The notes under the pieces are model-generated. The model was not told the DNA's origin and did no database searches. It was given only the letters and a program-made list of their open reading frames with translations. Both the position numbers and the translations under genes were made by a program. This document shows, piece after piece, positions 1-5,378 of a stretch of DNA of 6,922 bases; position 1 is the first letter of the stretch; every line of letters starts with the position of its first letter. Source of the stretch: Nitrospirota bacterium (GTDB lineage Bacteria > Nitrospirota > Nitrospiria > Nitrospirales > NS-4); the NCBI GenBank assembly GCA_005877525.1, contig VBON01000173.1:1-6922 (forward strand), in the 5' to 3' direction.

Positions 1-969
1 TTCTCGATCCTGACGGGGGACGAATCTGTCAGAAGACGGCCCATGGGGCGGATCGTCGGACCGCTGCGGCAGATGGGCGCAACCATTGCGGGGCGCCGTG
101 GGGGAGATCTGGCTCCTCTCGCCATCACCGGCGCGCGGCTTCGGGGCATCAACCACCTATCCCCGATCGCCAGTGCACAGGTCAAATCCTCGGTGCTGCT
201 GGCGGGACTCTTTGCCGAAGGCGCCACAAGCGTGACGGAACCGAGCTCATCTCGGGACCATACCGAGCGGATGTTTGCGTACCTCGGCATCTCCTTATCG
301 CGCGAGGGTCACCGCGTCACGGTTCGCGGTCAGTCCGCTCATAAGGCGAAAGATATTGTTGTGGCCGGCGACATCTCCGCGGCCGCATTCTTTCTCGTGG
401 CAGCTTCAATCGTACCGGACTCAGATGTGACAATCTCAAGCGTGGGCATCAATCCTACACGCACAGGCATCCTGACATGCTTGCGGGAGATGGGCGCGCA
501 CATCGAGTTGCTGAATCAACGCGACCAGGCAGGAGAACCTGTCGCGGACCTTCGCGTCCGCCATGCGCCGCTCCACGCAATTCGCATCGGGCCTGAGCGG
601 ATTCCTGAAACGATCGATGAGCTTCCCGTCCTATGTTTGGCTGCGGCCTGCGCCGAGGGCGAGACCGTCATCTCAGGAGCGGCGGAGCTACGGGTCAAGG
701 AAAGCGATCGAATTGCGACGGTGGCAACCGAGTTGCGGCGCCTGGGAGCGGAGGTGGAAGAACGGCCGGACGGCCTGCGCATCGCCGGGGGACGCCCCCT
801 GCAAGGGGCCGTTTGCCAAAGCTATGGCGACCACCGAGTGGCCATGACGATGGCCATCGCCGGGCTCGTAGCACAAGGTGAAACACGAGTGGAAGACGTG
901 GCCTGCATTTCGACCTCATTTCCCGATTTTGATAAGTATTTGAGGCGGTTATTGACAGCTTCGGGGTAA
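1..969 (+). CDS. aroA: 3-phosphoshikimate 1-carboxyvinyltransferase (EPSP synthase), 5' end missing
   Basis: EPSP synthase transfers the enolpyruvyl group of PEP to shikimate-3-phosphate, the sixth step of the shikimate pathway, in the cytosol. The frame is open from base 1 and begins mid-protein (FSILTGDESVRRRPMGRIVG), matching the region about 90-110 residues into the family. The ATG at 43 is therefore internal and the true start lies left of the window. Visible motifs are SAQVK (172-186), RDHTE (253-267), NPTRTG (451-468), IDELP with the catalytic-region Asp (613-627), KESDR (697-711), DHRVAM (829-846) and TSFPDF near the C terminus. SAQxK, RxHxE and NxTR are the signatures of class II EPSP synthases. 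The frame is intact to the TAA at 967-969. About 322 of an expected 420-440 residues are present. It is followed after 66 bases by cmk, a common pairing. Identity is very secure; the class assignment rests on motifs only. Confidence 0.97.
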   Translation, partial: FSILTGDESVRRRPMGRIVGPLRQMGATIAGRRGGDLAPLAITGARLRGINHLSPIASAQVKSSVLLAGLFAEGATSVTEPSSSRDHTERMFAYLGISLSREGHRVTVRGQSAHKAKDIVVAGDISAAAFFLVAASIVPDSDVTISSVGINPTRTGILTCLREMGAHIELLNQRDQAGEPVADLRVRHAPLHAIRIGPERIPETIDELPVLCLAAACAEGETVISGAAELRVKESDRIATVATELRRLGAEVEERPDGLRIAGGRPLQGAVCQSYGDHRVAMTMAIAGLVAQGETRVEDVACISTSFPDFDKYLRRLLTASG

Positions 970-1035
970 GGGTGAATAATACCTTCTTCATTTCGCGAGG
1001 ATTTCTTCCACCCGGCTGCTGCTTGTGATTTTGGC

Positions 1036-1719
1036 ATGATCGTGACGATCGACGGCCCGGCCGGGGCGGGGAAGAGCACTGTCGCCAGAGCAATAGCGGC
1101 AAAGCTCGGATACATCTATTTGGACACGGGCGCGCTCTACCGGGCGATCGCCTGGAAAGCGCTCGCCACGGGGACAGATCCGACCGTGCCGGCCGCAATG
1201 AAGCGCTTGAGCCGGAACATCCGGCTTCAAATCGTGCATACGCCCGACGGCGCGATGGAGGTGGAAGTGGACGGCAGACGCTTGACCGGCGAGATTAGGA
1301 CCCCTGAGGTCACGCGCGCAGCGGCGCAAGTCGCGGCGCTTCCGGATATTCGGGAAGAGCTGCGGCCGATCCAGCAGGCCTTCGGACGGCGCAGCGACTT
1401 GGCCGGAGTCGTGGCCGAAGGACGAGATCTGGGCACGAAGATTTTCCCGGAGGCGCAAGCCAAGTTCTTTTTCCAGGCGGATGCCGCCGAGAGAGCGCGC
1501 CGGCGCCATGCGGAATTGCCGGTGTCGGACAAGGCTCTAGGGCTGGAGGAAACGCGTCGCGCGCTCGATGCCCGCGACGACCGGGACCAGACCCGCGAGA
1601 TCGCGCCACTGGCAGCGGCGAAAGACGCGGTCGTGATTGATACGACGCAGTTGTCGGTAGACGACGTCGTCGAACGCATGTTGAGAGTGATTGAACACAA
1701 GGCGGCCGATCGCCGCTGA
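1036..1719 (+). CDS. cmk: cytidylate kinase (CMP/dCMP kinase)
   Basis: The enzyme phosphorylates CMP and dCMP using ATP in the cytosol, feeding CTP, DNA and CDP-lipid synthesis. The 227-residue length is normal for the family. The P-loop GPAGAGKST is at residues 7-15, directly after the first beta strand. YLDTGALYRA (28-37) belongs to the nucleoside-monophosphate binding region, VAEGRDLGT (127-135) is a family motif, the arginine-rich lid follows (ERARRRHAEL, about 152-161), and the CMP-recognition segment RDDRDQTREIAPL is at about 180-192. ATG 1036 is the only plausible start: the frame upstream is closed at 973-975 and holds no GTG, TTG or other ATG before it. No good Shine-Dalgarno sequence stands in front of it, so translation may be weak or partly coupled to aroA. 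The stop is 2 bases before plsC, implying a shared transcript. Confidence 0.97.
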   Translation: MIVTIDGPAGAGKSTVARAIAAKLGYIYLDTGALYRAIAWKALATGTDPTVPAAMKRLSRNIRLQIVHTPDGAMEVEVDGRRLTGEIRTPEVTRAAAQVAALPDIREELRPIQQAFGRRSDLAGVVAEGRDLGTKIFPEAQAKFFFQADAAERARRRHAELPVSDKALGLEETRRALDARDDRDQTREIAPLAAAKDAVVIDTTQLSVDDVVERMLRVIEHKAADRR

Positions 1720-1721
1720 AC

Positions 1722-2402
1722 ATGGTGCTCTACTGGACGGTATGGATCATTGTCAGGGCCGGCGCGCGATTGTTATTCCGCCTGCAGGTTTCGGGCCAAG
1801 ATCATATCCCCAGAACAGGCGGCGTGTTAATTGCAGCGAACCACTCCAGTTATCTCGATATTCCGATTCTGGGGTGTGCCCTGCCGCGGCAGGCATCGTT
1901 CATCGGCCGCATGGATCTTTTTTCGGGCATCGTGGGCACCATCCTACGGTACCTGGGATGGATTCCAATCCGTCGGGAGCGGGTAGACCGCAAAGCTTTT
2001 GACGAAGCCGTCGCCCGGCTCAAGGCTGGTCGCGTCGTGGTGATTTATCCGGAGGGAACTCGCTCCCCGGACGGGCGGCTTCAGCCCGGCAAACCCGGGA
2101 TCGGTATGATAGCGGCGGCGGCGGGCTGTCCGGTAGTGCCTGCTCTCCTCGAAGGAACGTACGAAGCGCTTCCTCCGGGAGCGAGCTGGATCCGAGTCCG
2201 ACCGATCAGGGTGATCTTTGGGCAACCCATGGATTTTTCCGCGGAACTCGAGATAGAGAGCGAGGACACGAAGAAGGTCATATACCAACAAATGAGTCAA
2301 GAGGTCATGGACCGGATTGCAGAACTTCGTCGGGAAATGAGTTTCCACGTGACCCCTTGTCCCGAAACGGAAAGTAAGAGGCATCAGCAGTTAACCCTTT
2401 AA
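1722..2402 (+). CDS. plsC: 1-acyl-sn-glycerol-3-phosphate acyltransferase (PlsC/LPLAT family)
   Basis: Members of this family acylate lysophosphatidic acid at sn-2 to give phosphatidic acid, at the inner face of the cytoplasmic membrane. The 226-residue protein has the four LPLAT motifs in order: the catalytic HSSYLD (H41-x4-D46), the IPIRRERVDR block (81-90), the glycerol-phosphate binding YPEGTRS (109-115) and CPVVPALLEG (136-145). The N terminus (YWTVWIIVRAGARLLF, about 4-19) is hydrophobic and amphipathic and may anchor it to the membrane. ATG 1722 lies 2 bases after the cmk stop with no evident Shine-Dalgarno sequence, suggesting translational coupling to cmk. The last 20 or so residues are polar and look unconserved. 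The cmk-plsC-rpsA order recurs in other bacteria. The exact acyl donor (acyl-CoA or acyl-ACP) cannot be read from sequence. Confidence 0.93.
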   Translation: MVLYWTVWIIVRAGARLLFRLQVSGQDHIPRTGGVLIAANHSSYLDIPILGCALPRQASFIGRMDLFSGIVGTILRYLGWIPIRRERVDRKAFDEAVARLKAGRVVVIYPEGTRSPDGRLQPGKPGIGMIAAAAGCPVVPALLEGTYEALPPGASWIRVRPIRVIFGQPMDFSAELEIESEDTKKVIYQQMSQEVMDRIAELRREMSFHVTPCPETESKRHQQLTL

Positions 2403-2406
2403 CCCT
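2391..2406 (+). repeat. tandem octamer TTAACCCT x2 at the plsC stop
   Basis: Two perfect head-to-tail copies of TTAACCCT lie at 2391-2398 and 2399-2406. The first encodes the last plsC residues and the second contains the stop codon (2400-2402). It may be a small slippage duplication; no function is evident. Confidence 0.6.
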
Positions 2407-2417
2407 GTTTTTTCAGG
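2404..2417 (+). promoter_or_regulatory. small U-loop hairpin in the rpsA leader
   Basis: CCTG (2404-2407), TTTTTT (2408-2413) and CAGG (2414-2417) can form a 4-bp stem presenting six U residues, 30 bases before the rpsA start. S1 prefers U-rich single strands and represses its own mRNA in E. coli, so this could be an autoregulatory contact. The stem is short and the role is inference. It is not a terminator, because the T-run is the loop. Confidence 0.25.
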
Positions 2418-2427
2418 CGGTGGAGCT

Positions 2428-2434
2428 GGAGGAG
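2428..2434 (+). promoter_or_regulatory. ribosome binding site of rpsA
   Basis: GGAGGAG is a strong Shine-Dalgarno sequence, but its 13-base distance to ATG 2448 is longer than usual. No other start codon lies closer in frame, and the next in-frame ATG (2466) is even further away. The loose spacing would fit a regulated start such as that of E. coli rpsA. Confidence 0.6.
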
Positions 2435-2447
2435 TCAGAAACGGTAT

Positions 2448-3758
2448 ATGGAAACACTTGAGAAGATGAAGCTGGGATCGTCCGAGAAGGCCGAAATGGC
2501 CTCGCTGTACGAACAGACCTTTCAGAATTTTGAGGAAGGCTCTGTGATCGAAGGCACGGTCATTTTGGTGAAGAAGGACAAGGTGATCGTGGACATCGGC
2601 TACAAATCGGAAGGCATCATTCCTGCCGAAGAATTCGATCCGCAGGAACTGAGCACGCTCACCCCAGGGACCCGGCTTCCGGTTTATATCGAGGAACGGG
2701 AGGACAGCGAGGGCAACCTCATTTTGTCCAAGGAAAAAGCGGATAAAATGAAGGTCTGGGAAGAACTTGAACGGAACTTCAAGGACGAGAAGATTGTCGA
2801 AGGCCGTGTCCTCAGCCGCATCAAGGGCGGAATGATGGTGGACATCGGAGTGAAGGCATTCCTCCCCGGCTCTCAGATTGATCTTCATCCTGTTCGCGAT
2901 CCCGAACAGCTCATCGGTAAGAGCTTTCCGATGAAGATCATCAAGATCAATCACCGGCGAGGTAATGTCGTGGTCTCCCGCCGACTGTTGCTCGAGGAAT
3001 CCCGCGATCAGCGCCGGCAGCGAACGCTCTCGAATCTGACGGAAGGCCAAATCGTCAACGGAACCGTCAAGAACATCACCGAGTACGGCGCGTTTGTGGA
3101 CCTGGGCGGAATCGATGGGCTGCTGCATATTACCGACATGTCCTGGGGCCGAATCGGGCATCCTTCGGAAATGTTTATGGTCGGGGATCGCGTGGAAGTC
3201 ATGGTTCTTCGCTACGATCGCGACTCGGGGCGGGTATCGTTGGGCTTGAAGCAGAAAGGGTCGGATCCCTGGACCGGGATCGCCGCGAAGCATCCCGTGA
3301 ACTCAAGGATCACGGGGCGCGTCGTGAGCCTGACCGATTACGGCGCATTCATCGAACTTGAACCCGGCGTCGAAGGGCTCGTCCATGTCTCCGAGATGTC
3401 CTGGACCAAGCACGTCAAGCATCCTTCGGAAATCTTTAAGAAGGGTCAGCAGGTGGAAGCCATTGTCCTCAAGAAGACGGCTCGCAAGATCTCTCTCGGC
3501 ATGAAACAGGTCGCGCCGAACCCATGGGACTTGATCGAAACCAAGTACCCGCTGGGGACCAAGATCGAGGGCAAGATCAAAAGCCTGACCGATTTCGGCG
3601 CCTTCGTAGGCCTGGATGAGGGCATCGATGGGCTTATCCATATCTCCGATATGTCCTGGACCAAGCACGTCAAGCATCCTTCGGAAATCTTTAAGAAGGG
3701 TCAGTCCTCAAGATCGATAAGGAGAAGGAACGGCTGTCATTGGGATACAAGCAGCTGA
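2448..3758 (+). CDS. rpsA: 30S ribosomal protein S1, N-terminal part (frameshifted; locus spans 2448-4141)
   Basis: S1 binds mRNA on the 30S platform and helps initiate translation. Five S1/OB-fold units are visible: domain 1 at residues 31-96 and domain 2 at 115-180 (the divergent ribosome-binding pair), domain 3 at 199-269, domain 4 at 286-354, and domain 5 starting at 371. Domains 3-5 carry the typical pattern T-[DE]-[YF]-GAF, GL-[ILV]-H, MSW and HPSE. Family-like sequence stops at Gln419 (3702-3704). The remaining 17 residues (SSRSIRRRNGCHWDTSS) are unlike S1 and end at a TGA at 3756-3758. Domain 5 resumes in the -1 frame as VLKIDKEKERLSLGYKQL from 3704. Compared with domain 4, exactly 16 bases are missing. 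Restoring them gives 569 residues and six S1 domains, close to the usual length. Because S1 is normally essential, a sequencing or assembly error is the likeliest cause. Confidence 0.93.
   Translation: METLEKMKLGSSEKAEMASLYEQTFQNFEEGSVIEGTVILVKKDKVIVDIGYKSEGIIPAEEFDPQELSTLTPGTRLPVYIEEREDSEGNLILSKEKADKMKVWEELERNFKDEKIVEGRVLSRIKGGMMVDIGVKAFLPGSQIDLHPVRDPEQLIGKSFPMKIIKINHRRGNVVVSRRLLLEESRDQRRQRTLSNLTEGQIVNGTVKNITEYGAFVDLGGIDGLLHITDMSWGRIGHPSEMFMVGDRVEVMVLRYDRDSGRVSLGLKQKGSDPWTGIAAKHPVNSRITGRVVSLTDYGAFIELEPGVEGLVHVSEMSWTKHVKHPSEIFKKGQQVEAIVLKKTARKISLGMKQVAPNPWDLIETKYPLGTKIEGKIKSLTDFGAFVGLDEGIDGLIHISDMSWTKHVKHPSEIFKKGQSSRSIRRRNGCHWDTSS
3396..3449 (+). repeat. 54-base perfect direct repeat in rpsA, copy 1 (domain 4)
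   Basis: The bases are identical to 3651-3704, 255 bases (85 codons) downstream, and encode MSWTKHVKHPSEIFKKGQ in both places. Flanking sequence of the two domains is clearly diverged: GAG versus GAT immediately upstream, with many differences before that. Perfect identity over 18 codons including silent positions is more than shared protein function requires. Confidence 0.95.
3651..3704 (+). repeat. 54-base perfect direct repeat in rpsA, copy 2 (domain 5)
   Basis: This is the second copy of the repeat at 3396-3449. It ends at the exact base where the rpsA reading frame breaks: copy 1 continues with 16 bases (CAGGTGGAAGCCATTG) and then TCCTCAAG, while copy 2 goes straight to TCCTCAAG. Confidence 0.95.
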
Positions 3759-4141
3759 CATCCGATCCCTGGGAAGAGGCTATTCCAAAGGCGCATCAGG
3801 TGGGCAATCTGGCGCACGGTAAAATTAACAAGATCACCGACTTCGGCATCTTTGTGGAACTGGACAGCGGCGTCGAGGGTCTCATCCACGTCAGCGAGTT
3901 AGGGTTGGAGCAGAACACGCGGATGGAGGATAAATTCAAGATCGGTGAGGACATTGAGGCCAAGGTAATCAAGGTCGATAAGGAAGAACGGAAAATCGCT
4001 CTCAGTCTACGGGAGCAACACCGGGATACCGAACGCCAGCAGATGCAGGACTTCCATGCCGGTCAGGACAAAGTGGATCAGTCACTGGGGCGCGCCGCCA
4101 AGAAGAACAAGCGACGGGACGACAACGACCAGGAGGAGTAG
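3740..4141 (+). CDS. rpsA: 30S ribosomal protein S1, C-terminal part (downstream of the frameshift)
   Basis: This is the continuation of rpsA in the frame one base back from the N-terminal part. The TTG at 3740 is an ordinary leucine codon of S1, not a real start; family-like sequence in this frame begins at 3704 with VLKIDKEKERLSL, the end of domain 5. It then covers the inter-domain linker (GYKQLTSDPW) and the whole sixth S1 domain, from about GNLAHGKINKITDFGIFVEL to KVDKEERKIALSLRE, and a charged C-terminal tail (AAKKNKRRDDNDQEE) typical of S1. No ribosome binding site supports independent translation. It should be read as one gene with 2448-3758. If the frameshift were real, the cell would lose domain 6 and the end of domain 5. 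Confidence 0.92.
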   Translation: MGYKQLTSDPWEEAIPKAHQVGNLAHGKINKITDFGIFVELDSGVEGLIHVSELGLEQNTRMEDKFKIGEDIEAKVIKVDKEERKIALSLREQHRDTERQQMQDFHAGQDKVDQSLGRAAKKNKRRDDNDQEE

Positions 4142-4156
4142 TCCTGTTCGGAGCTC

Positions 4157-5059
4157 ATGAGCGACGAAATCACAAGTCCTCGGCCCAAGCGGCGGCCGGT
4201 CCGTACTGCGCTCACGATCGTAGCGCTGATCGGAATAGGGTTCATCGCCTTGTCTCTGCTCGGCAATTTCCTGTCTGAAGGCGGGTGGATCGGCGGCGAC
4301 AAAGTGGCGGTGATCCGGATCGAAGGGATCATTCTCGATTCACGTGAGACCATCGAGGAGTTGCGCCATTACCGGGACAATCCGAGCGTCAAAGCCATCG
4401 TGCTTCGCATCGACAGCCCTGGCGGTGCTGTCGTCCCGTCCCAGGAAATTTTCGCGGAAGTTCGCAAGACCAAGGCCGAAGGGAAAATCAAGGTGGTCAC
4501 GTCCATGGGGAATGTGGCAGCCTCCGGGGGCTACTATATTGCAGCGGCAACCGACAGAATTGTCGCGAATCCAGGAACGCTGACGGGCAGCATCGGCGTG
4601 ATCATGGAACTTGCGAACGTCAAGGGGCTGCTGGAAAAGTTCGGTGTGCAAAGTGTCGTCATTAAGAGCGGCCGTCATAAAGATATGGCCTCTCCCTTCC
4701 GGGCAATGACGCCGGAAGATCGCGCGTTGTTGCAAACCGTGCTGGATGACGTCCACGCCCAGTTTATTGACGCTGTAGCTACCGGCCGCTCGCTCCAGCT
4801 GGAACAGGTCAAGACTCTCGCGGACGGCCGCATTTTTACCGGAAAGCAGGCACAAACCGTCAACCTTGTCGATGAACTCGGCGATCTGCATGATGCGATA
4901 CAGCTTGCCGCGCGGCTGGTCGGAATCAGCGGCGAGCCTCGGGTGATCGAAACTCACAAGCGCTTCTCCTGGCGAGACCTTCTGCAGGGACTCTACTCGG
5001 GAAGCATAGCGCCGCTCGTGCCGTCCAACATCAACTTGAAATATCTGCTAGCGTTCTAA
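4157..5059 (+). CDS. sppA: signal peptide peptidase SppA (short, single-domain type)
   Basis: SppA is a membrane-anchored serine/lysine peptidase of the ClpP/crotonase fold. It degrades cleaved signal peptides and acts in membrane protein quality control. The 300 residues show a positively charged N terminus (PKRRPVR), one transmembrane signal anchor (about 17-39), then the external protease domain with RIDSPGG (84-90), the nucleophile motif GNVAASGGYY (Ser123) and SGRHKDMASP with the general-base Lys175. The Ser-Lys spacing of 52 residues equals that of the Bacillus subtilis enzyme (Ser147/Lys199). NPGTLTGSIGV (138-148) and GRIFTGKQA (224-232) are further family motifs. It is half the length of the duplicated E. 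coli SppA. ATG 4157 follows rpsA by 15 bases; GGAG at 4150-4153 is only 3 bases upstream, and a stronger AGGAGGAG (4131-4138) inside rpsA is 18 bases away, so initiation may depend on ribosomes finishing rpsA. Confidence 0.95.
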   Translation: MSDEITSPRPKRRPVRTALTIVALIGIGFIALSLLGNFLSEGGWIGGDKVAVIRIEGIILDSRETIEELRHYRDNPSVKAIVLRIDSPGGAVVPSQEIFAEVRKTKAEGKIKVVTSMGNVAASGGYYIAAATDRIVANPGTLTGSIGVIMELANVKGLLEKFGVQSVVIKSGRHKDMASPFRAMTPEDRALLQTVLDDVHAQFIDAVATGRSLQLEQVKTLADGRIFTGKQAQTVNLVDELGDLHDAIQLAARLVGISGEPRVIETHKRFSWRDLLQGLYSGSIAPLVPSNINLKYLLAF

Positions 5060-5063
5060 GGAG
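5058..5063 (+). promoter_or_regulatory. ribosome binding site of the ihfB-like gene
   Basis: AAGGAG overlaps the sppA stop codon (TAA 5057-5059) and lies 8 bases before ATG 5072. A second AGGAG follows at 5064-5068. This is the best Shine-Dalgarno sequence in the window, and it fits high expression of a nucleoid protein. Confidence 0.85.
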
Positions 5064-5071
5064 AGGAGTCT

Positions 5072-5350
5072 ATGACAAAAGCAGAGCTTATTGAGAAGTT
5101 GTCGGAACAAGTCACCACCCTCACGAAACGCCAGGCTGAAGTGGTGGTCAATACGATCTTCAACGGCATCCGCACGGCCCTGGCGCGAGGCGACAAAATT
5201 GAGATCCGGGGATTTGGAAGCTTTCGGCTGCGCAACCGCCGGATGAAGGAAGGTCGCAATCCGAAGACGGGCGCGACCGTGGCGGTCCCGGCGAAACGGG
5301 TGCCGTTCTTTAAAGCGGGAAAAGAACTCCGGGAGATCGTCAACAAGTAA
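5072..5350 (+). CDS. ihfB: HU/IHF-family DNA-binding protein, integration host factor beta-like
   Basis: Proteins of this family are small dimeric nucleoid proteins that bend DNA. The 92 residues match the family along the full length: N-terminal helices (MTKAELIEKLSEQ, with RQAEVVVNTIFNGIRTAL as helix 2), the IEIRGFGSFRLRNRR beta strand (43-57), the flexible arm with GRNPKTG (61-67, holding the DNA-intercalating proline at 64), and VPFFKAGKELRE (77-88). The start MTKAELIEKL and IEIRGFGSF resemble IhfB more than HU. The position downstream of rpsA is the same as ihfB in E. coli, here with sppA between. It could also act as an HU-type homodimer; no partner gene is in the window. It is probably co-transcribed with sppA, 12 bases away. 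The family is certain; the beta-subunit name is inference from sequence likeness and synteny. Confidence 0.93.
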   Translation: MTKAELIEKLSEQVTTLTKRQAEVVVNTIFNGIRTALARGDKIEIRGFGSFRLRNRRMKEGRNPKTGATVAVPAKRVPFFKAGKELREIVNK

Positions 5351-5366
5351 CGTCCCGACCGCCATA

Positions 5367-5371
5367 GAGGA
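5367..5371 (+). promoter_or_regulatory. ribosome binding site supporting the GTG start at 5379
   Basis: GAGGA lies 7 bases before GTG 5379, a normal spacing. It supports this non-ATG start, since there is no ATG between the end of the upstream gene and the first PCP_red repeat; the first ATG in frame falls inside repeat 1. Confidence 0.7.
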
Positions 5372-5378
5372 AGCAACC

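Noticed and set aside
43..969. ATG 43 as the true start of aroA
   Set aside because: The frame upstream to base 1 encodes FSILTGDESVRRRP, which matches the conserved interior of EPSP synthase, so the gene begins outside the window.
695..1509. Overlapping minus-strand frames opposite aroA and cmk
   Set aside because: They mirror two intact, motif-bearing enzymes, are rich in Arg/Pro/Ser as expected for GC-rich shadow frames, and show no family signature.
2404..2417. Terminator between plsC and rpsA
   Set aside because: The six T residues form the loop, the stem is only 4 bp, and nothing T-rich follows.
2391..3293. 300-codon open frame on the minus strand opposite plsC's end and rpsA
   Set aside because: It lies wholly antisense to well-supported S1 domains, has no recognisable domain or ribosome binding site, and its composition follows from the codon usage of the S1 repeats.
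3702..3758. Programmed -1 frameshift as the explanation of the rpsA break
   Set aside because: There is no slippery heptamer at GGGTCAGTCC, no obvious stimulatory structure was seen, and a -1 shift would still leave about five residues missing from an S1 strand. A lost 16-base segment explains both features more simply.
4340..4957. 205-codon minus-strand frame inside sppA
   Set aside because: It is the shadow of a complete SppA with both catalytic residues, and it has no independent support.
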